The notes beneath the pieces were generated by a model. The model was given only the letters and a program-made list of their open reading frames with translations, did no database searches and was not told the origin of the DNA. The position numbers were made by a program, and so were the translations under genes. This document shows positions 13,656 through 27,534 of a stretch of 64,000 bases of DNA, in pieces. This stretch comes from Rotaria socialis (taxonomy: Eukaryota > Rotifera > Eurotatoria > Philodinida > Philodinidae), in NCBI GenBank assembly GCA_905331475.1, contig CAJNYU010004517.1, positions 205,870-269,869 of the forward strand, in the 5' to 3' direction. The first letter of the stretch is position 1; each line of letters begins with the position of its first letter.

Positions 13656-14510
13656 TGCTTCAATTTGAGAATTCATCACGATGGTTTTCTCTTTTGTAAA
13701 TATTTTCTTCTCATGTAAATAAATAAAAGAATACGTTGTTTTGTTCATAGTCTATTATATTTGGGTTTGTTTTTCTTTGAGTGATGATAATGCGAATGAA
13801 CACATAGTAAAGCAAAGACACAGTGAAAAAAAAACAAACAAAAAAACCAAATAAGCTGAATAGTAGCATTAGCGATTGAAATAGGACGACAATAGGAAGA
13901 GCATTAAAAAACGAGAATAATTGCAATAATAAAAAGAAAAAAAAAAGAGGAGACACAAAGAATCTCGTTTTTTTTTGAATATAAGATGAGTTAATTTTTG
14001 ATATAATATGTGTTTAACACATTTTAGAAAATCGTCGTCATTTTGCTCAATCAATTATGCTCATATTGTATAAAGCACAAAAAGACAAGAAAAAAAAAGT
14101 TAATAAAGCGCACGAAAAAAAAGTGCCAAGCCGGTTGACGACAACAAAGTTAAAAGAATTAAACATCAGCGAGTAAATAGAAGATCGCTATTCAGCGAAT
14201 ATAATGTTCGTCAAAGGCTAAAATTCATAATTATATACATATCAAATCAATAATTACTTTTTATTTGTTCTTACTTAAAAAATGGTGTTTACCTAAAATA
14301 GAAAGTAAAGCAATATTAATTCATGTGAGAGGTTTTTTTCACTACTGATGTTTATGTAGGCGTATAACATAAAATAAAAGCATGATTAAACACAACAAAC
14401 AAGCATTAAATGTGAGTTAATAAGATAAAAACGCAGTAAGAAGTTCATTTTACTGATACAACAGAGAAAGTAGCGCTATTACAGATAGATATATTTTACC
14501 ACTTTGAAAT
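13656..14510. other. 3' untranslated interval between two convergent genes
   Basis: Poly(A)-signal-like AATAAA words occur near 13720 on the plus strand and AATAAA-type words occur on the minus strand near 14260. No exon is supported. A-rich and T-rich runs give spurious open frames. Confidence 0.5.
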
Positions 14511-17500
14511 TTAATGTTGATGACTAGTTGTTGTTGCTGGTTCCGCACAAAAACAATCATCCGAATGATGAGAAGAGGAAGAAGAATGCGGAGAAACAGA
14601 TGGAATAGGAGAAGAAAGTATTTCTTCTTTTATTAATGATGATCGAGGAGGTAAAAGAGTACCTCCTAACGAACCGGGATGTGACTGAGTTTTTTTCTTA
14701 GAATGTCCACTAGGCAAGTCAGCATGAAAAAGTGCTGGTGTTGATGAAACTGATGAAGATTGTTTCGGTCTTTTAGCTGGATTTGTATTTACAAATGGAG
14801 GTAAAAATGGTAAATCCGTTGCTGACTGTGTTTGTTGTTGTTGTTTAAAACTAGCTAAATCAGTTTCAGCTTGCAATAAACGAGGCTGTTGATAAGATGG
14901 ATGTGAATGCTGTTGAGAATATATCACAGAACGAGATGTCGATGAAAATGATGATGAAGATGAGGAGCTTGATGATGGAGTTTTAAGACGTCTCGAAACA
15001 TGATCATTGTTAGGAGCTGATAAACGACGTTTATCTTGACTAGATGATTCTGTTTGGTTTAGACGAATATCTTCTTCCGATAAAAATATATTTCTTTGTT
15101 GATTTTTAATATCCTCATGCGTTATTTCAACATAATCATCGTCGAATGATTGACGTTGAGATCTATATATAACAGTTGTTGCATCCGATTGTGATGATAT
15201 TGAATGTGTTAAATCACTTGCTGCATCAATAATATCGTCAAGAACATTTTTAACATCATTGTTTATCGATGAAAAATGTTTGTCAATGAATGATTCAACT
15301 TTATCATTATCATCATGCTGTTGTGATAATAAATCAACTGATGAACGTATTTCACGTACGATTTCGACAATGTTTGTTGTCGAACCATTTTTTAATAATT
15401 CCATTTCAATACGTTCAAATTCCATTAATGAATCATCGGTATTCGGCGTTTGTGATGAATTATGGTCAGCTGAATATGGACGATTCGTTTCACTTGCCGT
15501 TAAACTCAATGTGCTTATAGCTGATTTGATTTCGTCGTGTCGTAATTCTGGACTTTCATAAACAGTTTCTAATGTTGTACCCGAACGTAAATCAAAGCCA
15601 GTATCAAGTGGTGGATAATCACATTGATGTTGAAGTATATCAATTAGATCAGGACTTTCGTGTTTGTCAGATGAACTTGATGATGTATTTGATGGTGTCT
15701 CATTTTTAATATCTTTTGTATTTGCTGATGGCGAAAGATTTTTTACTAAAACAAATTCATCGGACATTTCTGTCATGTCACGTTCACCGAATTCAATCGA
15801 TGAATCATCTAGTGAACGTGGTGTATAACGATTTATCGGTGAAATATTATCAATTAATTCATTTGTTGAATTTATCATTTCAATTGGACTACTTGATGGT
15901 TGTGGATGATCTTGTTTTGTATAGTAACTAAATGCAGATGCTTGTTGATTTGAAGACGATTTTCTTTCTGTTTGATCATTTTTTAATTGATCAAAAAATA
16001 ATGTCGACGATGGTGTATATTGTTCAGGCACATGAATAATAATACAACTATCCGAACTGAAACGTTGTAATGTACCATAGTCGAGTTCATCTGGACATGC
16101 TTGTAAGAGTTGTTCGCTGTGTGCATGCGTCATAGTTGCTTGTTGTGTATTGAGTGGCAATGAACGATCAAGACTTTGATCCGTAAATGGTGATATTATA
16201 TCAGATTTATTCATATTTTCATCTCCTGCTAATGCCTTTTCAACTAAACGATCTAATGAACGTGCAAATTTTAATTTAATTCTATCGATAAATGATTCTT
16301 TAGTTTGATAGATTTCATTTAATTCTTCTTGTATAGTTGATTTGATTGAATCGACTAATGTTGAATCACGATCACTTTCACTGCCAGCATCATATTCGGA
16401 TGACGAAAGAATTACTTTTGTTGGTTGTATTGTTGTTGGTGTTGATGCAGTTGGATGGATTTGTGAATCATATTGATCATTGTTAATTTCTAAATCACTT
16501 TTAATTGTTTCTAAATTACTACGAAGAATTTCTTCTTGTAAAATTTTTATTATCGATTTATCATTCGAATCATTTAATGGTGAATCAAGACTTTCTTGTC
16601 GTGGCATTGCTGTAGCACTGCTCGTTGATAATCGGGGTGATCGTACGAAATTTTCATTCAAGTCTAATTTAAATGAAACACTTTTTCCAGCCGTATTTGT
16701 TGTTGCCGTTGGTTCTGAGATGTTTAGTGTTAAATCATTTAATAGTAAAGATCGTTGTTCACTTGAACGTTTTCGTTTTTGTTGAACAGCATTTTGATTA
16801 CCACCACTACTTTCTTCACCTTCGCCGGAATATCTTTCTTCAGGAATTTTTTCTTTTGTTATAGTAAAATTTTCTGGACGACTTTTACTCGAATATTTTT
16901 CATCGGAACTTGAATCATTATAACCATAATTAACTGTACCACGTTCATTTACGTAATCATTATCATCAGATGATATGACATTGGGTGTTTCATCGGTAGC
17001 TGTTAAATATTGACTAGAATTAGATTGTGTCTGATAATGACGATGCAGTTTATCATCTTCATTGGCTGAATTTGAACTGCGAACATCAAGATAGTCACCA
17101 CTTGATGGCGATACTATACTAAAAAATGTTCCTGTATCAGATTGTGAACCATGACGAATGCTTGATGGTGATGTTTTCATGACTGGTGTTGATGTTGGTT
17201 CAAAATCAAAACTTTCTGAATGTATACTGGTAATAGCAGAAGTTTTTGTTGGCGTTGCTGTTGTTGATGATCGTGCTGAATTTTCTTCATCACCTGAGTG
17301 TTCACGTGTATTCGATGATTCATCAGCACTATAACGATCATTAACACTGAATGAACTTGTGTCTGTTGGAATAGGATTTCGTTTATTTTCTTCTTCGTCT
17401 TCTTCGATAACTTCATCGGCGTCATCGTCATCAGATGATGTATGGTTATCTGTTAGTTTAGCATCTTTATCACTTTCACAAGAATCATCATGATCGCCAG

Positions 17501-20500
17501 TCATTTGTGTTAGAGCATCACTTAAGATTTGGCAAACAAAATCAGTCGCTAGTGTGTCGAATTCTTCTTCAGTCATTTGTTCATCATGTGTTAGTAATGG
17601 TGGTGGTGGTGGTTGCTGTCCAGGTACCATAAGTGCTAATGGTCTTTGACAACTACTAGTTGGTTCGAATGTATCCGAAAAAGCACATGCTGGTATATTA
17701 TATGATTCTGAATGTTCTGAACTTGATTCTTTTTCTACAACATCATCGAATGGTGTCGAATGACGTGGTTGATGTTGTTGTATAAATTCTAATGAATTAT
17801 CTTTTGATATAGTTGGTAGAAATTCTTCGGATGCTTCATTACTTGCTGTACCTATACTATGACGTTTTGAATCATCAATAATTAATGCCGATTCAGATTG
17901 TGTACGATTTTGTAATTGTAAATTCGTTACTAAAATTTTCCGATTATTATCATTAACATTGTCCATATTGTATAATTCTGGACTACGAACGAGTTTTAAT
18001 TTTTCTTCATCATTTAAATCATATGCTGAATGAAAGTGTTGTTGTGCCGGTAGTGTTGATGGCGATGATGAAAATAACTTTTGTTCATCATCTACTATTG
18101 GTTTATCATTTAAATCTGTATTACTATTCAATGATGATGTTGATCGTTGTCTACGACGATTTTCCATAGCTTCTTGTACAATTTCAACTGGCTTTGAAAC
18201 TAACGCTTTAACACGACCAAGAAAACCGATGCCAGCTGTTGAAGACGATGGATTTGAATTTGAAAATTCGAAATCATTATCATCTGTTGTTGTTGTTGTA
18301 TCACGATAGATTTGTTGATGTTTTTGTGAATCATCATATAAAATATTTTGATGATAATCAATATAATCGTTCGATGGCGTTAAATCATCTTTATCGGCTA
18401 AGCACGATGCTGATAATGAATGACTATCATACATATGCGCAGAAGATGACGATGTACTTAAAAGACTATTTTCACTTGCTGTACGTCGCGCATGTATAAC
18501 AGGTAATTGTCCAGTTTCAATTTCATTTGATATTAATGGATATTGTTTTGTTGTCAAATCAAAATCACTTGTATCATCTTCTTCGTATTTCATCAACATA
18601 TGACTTGGTGTTGGTTCATTTGTATGTTGATTGATTATGTAATCATCAGTTTCATTTGAAGGTGTCAATGGAGTATTGTCTTCTGATTGGAGATATTTTA
18701 ATTCTTGTTCAGACTCAAGTGAATCAGTTGAACGTTGTTTCAGAGAATCTTGACTCATTATCATTAGTTCACTGATTGAATCACGACTCATTTCCATTTG
18801 TTGTTGCTGATGTTGATATTCTTCAGTTTGTTGTTTGTTTGATTCTGTTGATGTTGATTGTTGACTTGATTCATGTTGAGTAGTTTCACTTATATTTAAT
18901 GGTATAACGGGTTTATTATCTTTATGATCATGATTATCATCGTCGTCGTCAGAATCGTCATGTTTAAATAAAGGTTTATCATCATCTGTAGAACATTTAC
19001 CTTTAGATTTTTTCTGTTTTTCTTTATCTTCATCTTTATCTTCATTACGATCTTCTTCATGCTCATCGGAAAATGGTTGTTCTTCATGAACAATAGATAA
19101 ATAATTAGGTGATACTATGTCATTTTGATCGTCACAGGACGTTATTTGAATGGTTGCGTCTTCATGAATAGTTCGACTATTTTCATGTGGTTTTATTTCC
19201 GCATGATGATGATCATCGGGCAGATTTTCATAACGTGACATGCGACGAAGATAATCTAATTGAGCAGCTAATTCACTTGTTTTATCAGTTGTACTATCAT
19301 CATGTGAAAAATCTAATTCATCTGATATACTTGTTGCCGACGATTGAACATAGGGAGCACGACGTTGATCAACCATAAGTGTTGAGCCAATTCTTTGTGT
19401 TGGATGTGGAATATCTATCGGCTACAGATACAAAAAATAATATTAATTTTTATATTCTATAAAATTTCTCAGAATTTACGGAAGATTGAAGTTGATTTCA
19501 ACTAGACAGACAGTTCAAAATAATTTTTAATTTAATAGAGTACCAGCTGAAAAGTTTTAAACGTAACTTTCTGTGATTTATTTTTCTTACGTTAGACGAG
19601 AAGTATTTGCATCAACAAAGGAGCATTTTTTTTAATCAAGATTACGTTTCATATGTAGATATTAATGAACTATACACATCAGTCATATGAGAAATTTTCG
19701 ACTTGGAAATTCTCATACAGATAGCCTTGCAAAGAAAAGCTTATTGGAAATTATTCGAATCTTTTGATGTCCTTCTATTCTCTAAAGTCTCAACGGAATA
19801 GAATATACTCACAGTAATAAACTATCGAATATGTTGAAACTTACTTCCGATTGTACACTATGGTGTGCTTGTTGAATAACTAAATTAATCATATCTTGTA
19901 AAATTTTGTTTTCTTCGTGTTCAGATCGTAACTGTTCTTGAACTTGATCAACATCATTCATAGATGAGCACGTCACATGAAGAAAATCTTCTTTAATCAA
20001 TGGTGATCCTGGTGGGCTCGAAGGTCGTCGTTCACTATGACGTGTGTAACTATCTGTTGGATTTGTTTGTGAATCATGACGATATTGCACTATATCATTG
20101 GATAATGTATCAATATCTTCTAATTGCAAAACTTCTTCGTGTTTGAAACGCTCATTTAAATCTTCTGTAACATCGTTTAGTTCATGTATTAAATTGCCGA
20201 GTTCATTCATAGATGTTGATGATACAGGCACAATGTTTGGTTCTTCTAATTCTGAATCAAGTTTATCTTCAAGTTGTTCTTCAACATTTTTCAATTCAGA
20301 AACAAGATCTGTTAATTCATTTACTGATGCTGATGCTTTTGTTGTTGATATTTGCGCAATATTTAAATCATAATGATGAATTTCATCGTTTTCTGATACT
20401 GATGATGACGACGATGAAGATGAATGGTGAATATCAATATTTTCATTGATTTGTTGTTCAAGTGTTTGCAATTCTTGAACAAGATCACCTAATTCTTGTG

Positions 20501-23500
20501 TTGATTTTGATGTTACAACATCTGATACCATTAAATAAGGTAGATCTCTTGTTTCTGGATGAAATTTTTCTTGATATTCTTCATTATCTGATAGATCATG
20601 TTCATTTTTAACTTGTTTTTCTTCGTCATTATCACTAAAATTCTCTTGTTTTGGTGTATCAATAGAAGTTTTAACAAGTGCTGACCAATCAGTTAGATCA
20701 CTTATTGATACATCAGCACTAGTTGCTTCTTCTATGTTTGATGAAACAATTTCATCATCATATTTCTTTTGAATACTATCAATAACATCATGAACAATGT
20801 TCTTAGCTGTTTGATATAGAGAATAATTAAAATCTTGTTCTGATGTTTCACGAACAGCTTCTTTTAAGATTTGATTAACAATATCGTTCGATGTTCCTAT
20901 AAGAACTTTTTCATAGCTTTGGTCTTCGATTGTCGAAGTTGGTTCGACATTCTTTTCGTTGTCATCTTTATCTGGCATTGAAATATCAAGATGTGTTGGA
21001 CGAAAATCATCATCTCTTTCTTCTTCTAATTCCTCATCATCAGGATACGATGTAATTGTACGTGATATTATATCTGCATGTTGAATATGTGATATTATTG
21101 GTGATTCAACTTCTTTAAAATCTGATGGAAGTTGACTTTCATCATCGCATGTTTTAATTGAATATTGATTCGGTCGATATTTATTACCATAGATTTCATC
21201 ACGTTGAAATGATGATTGTTTCCATTCTTGTGGACGCTTTAATGGTGTTCGTTCTATGTCATCATCATCATCTTCTGCTTCCTGTTGAAATGATGCCGAT
21301 TGAAGGTTGATGAAATTGTCATCATTGATTTCTTGTTCGAATCTCTGAAAATCTTCATATGGATATTCTAATTCCTGTGAAGTTTTTTCAATAGGTTGTT
21401 CAAGTGTGGAATTTAGTGCGAATTCATGTTGAGATTGTAATTTATACGAATCATCTCGAAATTGTTGAGGAAAAGTAATATCCACATTCCCGGAACTTAA
21501 CGGTTGTTCATATCGTATGTTATCTGGTTCGATTGTTTGTGAATTTTCAAGAAGATCTTTCTCTTCTTCTTGTTGAGTTAAATGAGAAGATTCAACTTCA
21601 TAATTATAATAATGTTCACTTAGTTTTGGTGATTCGAGAATAGGTTGTTCAGTACTTGATTTACGTTCGAGTGGCTCATGAGAAGCAGATTGTTCTTGTT
21701 CAAATAATGAAGATAATTTATGCTGCTCGGGTATCACTTGCTCAGAAATTTCAGTTGTAATATCTGTGATAGGAGATTTTTGTTTTTCTTCATCATCCGA
21801 TAGATGTGTTGTTTGAAGAACTTCTTCAGTGTGTTCGATTTCCCGAGGTGATTCAAGGGAAATTTTATCAGTACTTGATTTTCGTTCTAATCCGTATTCA
21901 TCTTCGAGCTCGGGCAGTTCTTCTTTAATTTTTTGGTCAAATTCTTTTGAAATCGGCCCAGAAGTAAAATATTCATCTCTATCATGTTCAACTTCTACTG
22001 TAGGGATTTTTCGATGAGATGCAATCGGGACTTGTTGAGCAGCTTCTGATGGTTCGCTTTCGTCCGATTGTATTGCTTGATCAGATTCAAGAACTAATTG
22101 ATTGATTACTTGTTGATGTTCAGTTTCATCAGAAGATTCGATTAAGATTTCATCAGCATCGAAATTTTGTTCCGGTTGCGTTTCATGAGATAAATCGATA
22201 GTAAACTGATTTTCATCTTCTTCTTGTCGAAATGTATGCAGCATTTCTATCGTTTTTATAAAATTTCTATCGCCTTCTTGATCCTCTACTTGAAAAGGTT
22301 CAGTTTGAACTTTTTGTTCATAGTCAAATCCTTCTCGTTCTTCTTCTTCTTCTTCTTCTTCAGACGATGGAGTTGATGCAACAATGAATTTAACAGTATT
22401 CGGTTTTTCTACGAATTCAATTTCTGGTTTGTGTTCAACAATATCTCCTGCTGAAAGAAGTTCAGCAGTAATCTTTTCAGTACTTAATTGTGATTCATAA
22501 GATATAGATTTTTCTTCGTTCTTGGGAGACAAGTCCGTTGTTTCACTGATTATTGCATTTTCTTGTTGACCATGAACGTGTTCTTCTTCAGATTTTTCAG
22601 AATATGAAGGAGACGATCGAGTAGTTTCTAATATGTCCTCTTCGTGCTGTTTACTTGAACGAGTTAATTCATTGTCTTGTATTTCCGAGCGCAATGATTC
22701 TTCTGGTTCAAATTCAATTTGAGATTTTTGACTTTCTGCTAAGTGATCACCAGAACCGATACTGCCCTTGTCAGAACTTAATCGTCGTTCTATTTCGAAT
22801 TCATTATCCAATTCAGTTGTACTTTCTGGAACATATACGTCTGTACGAGATGATTCATATAGATGTGCTTCAGCAGGTTCAATATTGGCTTCATCAGAAC
22901 TACGTTTTGGTTCAGATGGATATTGTTCGTTCTCATCTTCGTGGTTACTTTCACGGGGTGATTCCACACGGATATCTTCATCGTCAACTGATTTTCTTTC
23001 GATGTCGACTGCATCTTTTTTATAAACATCACCAGTAGCTTCTTCTGATTTCAATGATTCTTGGTCGTCTGATCTTCTTTCTTCGTCAAGTATGTGTGAG
23101 GATTCAATGATATTTATATCTGTCGATAATGGCGTATGGCTTTGCTTTTCGACTGGTTCAACAGTTTCAATCGGTACCATACTTGATAGTAATTCAGATT
23201 CTGGTGCGTATTGTTCTCTATATTGATCTTCTACTTGTTCCTTTGGTTGTTCTTCGTGTTCTATGCCGTATGAAGATTCAACAGTAACCTTTTCGGAACT
23301 TGATTTTCGTTCAGATTCCTGTTCGTCTATTTCGATTTCTTGTTGAAATGAAGCTGGAACTTGTTCAAAACTGGATATTTGTTTATATTTTTCATCTTCC
23401 ATTAGTTGTTCGACTTCATCCATATTCAGTTTTTGATCCAGTTCATCAAGCTCTTCCAATTCTTCACGATCACTTGCATCAGGTGATTCTGAATAAATGT

Positions 23501-26500
23501 TTTCATCTGTCGACTTTGGTTCTATTTCAGCAGCTGCTTTTTCCGATTCCAATGGTTCTTGATGATAGTCTGTAGTTTCCTCTTTGGCAGATGCTGATGA
23601 TTCGATGATGATTTCATCATTGGCTAATTTTTCTTTTGAATCGTAGTGATCTTTGCGTTCATCTGTGCATGATGCGTCTAATTCACTAGATTGAATAAAT
23701 TGTTGTTGCAAAGCAAATACTGGTTCATCACGTTCTTGTTCAATGTCTTCATCAGCTTCAACTTTAATCATATCCGTACTTGTTTTAGATTCTTCTTCTT
23801 CTTCTTCTTCTTCGCTGTTTTGTTTTTCGTCGATAAATTGTGAAGATATAGTTAAGGGATGCACAGATTCTAACATTCGTTTCATATCATCGATTTCTTT
23901 CAGTCCTCGTGTTTCACTTTCCATGACTTGTTTATATTGGTGTAAAATATGTTCTATACTCAATGTTGGCTTATATTCATCTTGGTCAACTTCTTCAGTC
24001 GATTCAGCAACGAATTGAGTAGTTGTATGTTCATGTACTGGCGAATGTTGTTCTACTTTTTCTACATGATCACTTTCATGAGGTGATTCTAATTGAATTT
24101 CTGCATCGCTTGATTTTCGATTGATTTCGTATTCTTCTGACATAGGAATTTCATCTGTTTCTTGCTGCAGTTCTAATTGTTCTTGATTATCGTATTCTTC
24201 TGCATATTCAAGTTTTATTTGTGGCGAACTTGTCATGGATTCTGGTTCGTGTTGCACCGTTTCAAATTTTTCTTGATAATAATCAACTCCTTGATGTTGT
24301 TCACTCTGTTGTAAAGATAAAGGTGTGAATGATTCAGTACTTAATACTTCTTCAACTTCATGAATTGCCTTTTCTGTTTCATTGTCGCTTAAAGTGGCTT
24401 CTCTATAATCAATGAGAACTTGTTCTAAACTCAATGTTGGTACGTACTGATCTTGCTCGATTTCTGTAACACGTTCCAGTTCCGATGAAAGTTGTTGTTG
24501 TTTTTCTTCTTCATGTTCACTTTCATGTGGCGATTCAATATGAATATGCTGACCATCTGATGATCGTTCGATTTCATATTTTTCTTCTGCATGACTTTCT
24601 AGCACCAACGGTTCCTCTTCAACTTGTTCTTTCTCTTCTTGGTTTGTGACTAAGGATTCAATCAGATGTGCAACAGCATATATTTTTCCTTCAGAATCAT
24701 ATTGATCTTCATCTTGTTCTGGTGCGCTTGTTGCTGAAGATTCGACCACGACTTGCTCAGTGTTTAGTCTTTGTTCAGTGATTTGATGAGAAGGAATAAC
24801 ATCTGCTTCAAAACTAGAACTTAATTCATGTTGATCTTGTTCCATGATGTGAGAAGATTCAATAGTAATTGGATCTGAGTTCAGCTTTTGTTCAGATTGA
24901 TATGGTTCTTCTTCTTCGTCTTTTTCGTGATCACTCTCATGTGGTGATTCTAACTGGATCTCGGTGGCAGTTAACTTTTGTTGAATTTCTTCATCAACAA
25001 TATGTGTTTCTCCGGCTCGTTCTTCATCTTCACGTGTGTATGGACTTTCGACTACAGGAGAGCCGACATGTTGCTGGTGTTGTGAAACTAGCATTGGTTC
25101 GTACGGATCCTGTTCAACTGTTTCAGTATGTTCAATGTTGATTACATCCGAGCTTACTGTAGATTCTGGATTATATTGATCTTCTTCTTCGTGATCACTC
25201 TCATGTGATGATTCTAAGTGGATTTCGGTAGCAGTTAACTTTTGATGAATTTCTTCATCACCAATATATGTTTCACCGGATTCTTCTTCATCTTCACCTC
25301 TGTATTGACTTTCGGTTACAGGTGAGCCGATATGTTGTTGCGATTGAGAAACTAGCATTGGTTCATGGCGATCGTGTTCAACTGTTGCAGTATGTTCAGT
25401 TTTGATAGCATCCGAACCTAGTTTCGACTCTGGATGATATTGTTCTTCTTGTTGTTCACTAATACCAGATGATTGAATGAAATATTTTTCGGAGGTTATT
25501 ATTGTTTCAGGATTTTCATCCACAACTAGTTCGAGATTTGATGGTTGTTTTTTATCTTGAACCTTTTCTGTACATTCTGTAACTTGCGTCAATGAAGGAC
25601 TGGTTTTTGCTGAATTTTTGCCTCGTTCCATTTGGGCTTCATCTTGTTCATTCAGGTTAGTTTCTCCTGTTTCTATACAAGGTGTAATCAAATGTGGAAA
25701 ATCGTGTGTTAATCGTTGATGTACGTCTTCTTGATCTTCAAGTTCACTGGATTGAAGAGATTCCACTTCGGTCATTTGGGAATTAAATCTTTCATGCCTT
25801 TTTTGATAATTGTCTTCTTCTGATTCTTCTACGTCGATTGCGTCACGGGGCTCAATGTAAACCTGTCCATCACTGTAAAGTTGCTCAAATAATGACTTTT
25901 CATGTTCGACCACTTCAGGCGTTCCAACAAATGCTTCATCAGGACAATGTGTTCGTTTAACTTGATCTTGCTCTTCATATTCTTCACGATCACTTTCATG
26001 CTCCGACTCCAACTGTAATTCGCTGCCACTGGATTTTTTGAGAATTTCAAATTCATGTGCTACTTGTAACCCATCGGTTGCTTCTTTTTCAACAGATGAT
26101 TGATAGCTATATCCTTCGGCTGTTGCTGAATGTTCGACAATACTCGTATCAGCAGCTGATGCATCTCGAGAATCATAATAATCGTCCTGTGCATCAGCCG
26201 ATGTAGTCTCCACAAGAGGCGATTCCAAGAACTTTTGTTGAGGCGTTGCTGATGCTTCAAAGTGTTCTTCATCATCTTGTGTGGTGAACTCTGTTTTAGT
26301 AACTACTGCAGTTGTTCTATATTCTTGTACCTCTTGATCAGATTCATAATTTTCTGCATATTCTACTTTGTCGCTTTCTGGTTCCCTTGGTAATGCAGAT
26401 TCGATCGCGACTTGTTCAATGACTTCATGAGAAGGAATAACAACGGCTTCAAACTTAGAACTTAATTCATCTTCATCTTGTTCCGTGATGTGAGGGGATT

Positions 26501-27534
26501 CAAGAGTAATTTGATCTGAGCTCAGCTTCTGTTCAGATTGATATGGTTCTTCTTGTTCGTCTTTTTCGTGATCACTCTCATGTGGTGATTCTAAGTGGAT
26601 TTCGGTAGCAGTTAATTTTTGTTGAATTTCTTCATCAGCAACATGTGTTTCACCGGGTTCTTCTTCATCTTCTGGTGTGTATGGACTTTCGATTACATGA
26701 GAGCCGACATGTTCCTGCTGTTGTGAAACTAGCATTGGTTCGTACGGATCCTGTTCAACTGTTTCAGTATGTTCAATTTTGATTGCATCCGAACTTAGTG
26801 TAGATTCTGCATTGTATTGATCTTCTTCTTCGTGATCGCTCTCACGTGGTGATTCTAACTGGATTTCGGTAGCAGTCAATTTTTGTTGAATTTCTTCAAC
26901 AACAATATGTGTTTCTCCCTCTTGTTCTTCATCTTCAGGTACGTTGCGCCTTTCGATTACAGGAGAGGCAACATGTTGTTGGTGTTGAGAAACTAGCATT
27001 GGTTCATGGCGATCGTGTTCAACTGTTTCACTATGTTCAGTTTTGATTGCATCCGGACTTACTGTAGATTCCGGATTATATTGATCCTCGTCTTCGTGAT
27101 CACTTCCATGTGGTGATTCCAACTGGATTTCAGTGGCACTGGATTTTTGTAGAATTTCATATTCATGTGCTACCTGTAATTCATCCGTTTCTTCCTTTTC
27201 AACAGATGATTGATGACTATATTCTTCGGCTGTTGCTGAACGTTCGACAATACTTCTATCAGCAGCTGATGCTTCTCGAGAATCATAATAATCGTCCTGT
27301 TCATCAGCTAGTGTAGTCTCCACAAGCGGAGATTCCAAGAACGTTTGTTGAGGAGTTACTGATGCATCAAAGTGTTCTTCTTCATCTTGTGTAGTGAATT
27401 CCGTTTTAATCACTTCTGCAGTTGTTCTATANNNNNNNNNNNNNNNNNNNNNNNNNNNNNNNNNNNNNNNNNNNNNNNNNNNNNNNNNNNNNNNNNNNNN
27501 NNNNNNNNNNNNNNNNNNNNNNNNNNNNNNNTGT
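14511..27534 (-). CDS. Giant acidic repeat protein, two huge exons, 5' end missing
   Basis: Exon A runs from the gap (27431 or, tentatively, 27534) to 19845 and ends ...QSE before a GTAAGT donor. Exon B runs from 19421 (after TGTAG) to the stop at 14511. The 423-bp intron joins complete codons, so the two frames are one protein: at least 2,529 + 1,636 residues besides the gap. It is extremely rich in Glu, Ser, Asp and Gln, with no folded enzyme domain seen. Exon A contains 88-residue tandem units (motifs EPMLVSQ, KLTATEI, LESPHESDHE) and a degenerate ERKSS..I.LESP motif throughout. Near 20100-20530 there are three NEL/QEL-type helical modules. Amphipathic helices lie near 15200, 17530, 19870, 20780 and 20880. 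Exon B is Ser/Thr/Asp-rich. Giant exons of this kind occur in neuronal ankyrins and MAP1/Futsch proteins, but no ankyrin, ZU5, death or MAP1 signature is visible here, so homology is open. The ATG of the open frame near 27587 reads through a probable intron and is not a credible start. Confidence 0.85.
24890..27431 (-). repeat. Higher-order tandem repeats inside the giant exon
   Basis: Units of about 264 bp (88 codons) recur in pairs: about 27097, 26838 and 26570, and again about 25193 and 24930 (measured at the shared GTGATCACTCTCATGTGGTG word). Each pair is followed by a YQSEQKL segment. A roughly 110-residue segment beginning YRTTA occurs both directly at the gap and about 1.1 kb further on (near 26315). 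The arrangement therefore repeats at two scales. The copies remain in frame. Confidence 0.8.
27432..27531. other. Assembly gap of exactly 100 N
   Basis: The run lies inside the repeat array of the giant gene. The round length suggests a placeholder of unknown true size. Bases immediately beyond it (27560-27575, ACAGGAGAGCCG) match part of the 264-bp repeat and then diverge, so the right flank may be a truncated or misjoined repeat copy. Confidence 0.95.

Noticed and set aside
15259-18499. Several open frames on the plus strand (and a second minus-strand frame) across the giant gene
   Set aside because: They are shadows of the Ser/Glu/Asp-rich coding frame: regular codon composition keeps other frames free of stops.
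22655-25141. Plus-strand frames of 80-127 codons opposite the giant exon
   Set aside because: Antisense shadows of the repeats; no independent start context, splice signals or motif.
14511-27431. Calling the giant gene a giant ankyrin or MAP1/Futsch
   Set aside because: Only the giant-exon style and acidity match; no ankyrin repeats, ZU5, death domain or MAP1 motif are in the window.
24890-27431. CRISPR-like array
   Set aside because: The repeats are 264-bp coding units in a eukaryotic gene, without short direct repeats and unique spacers.
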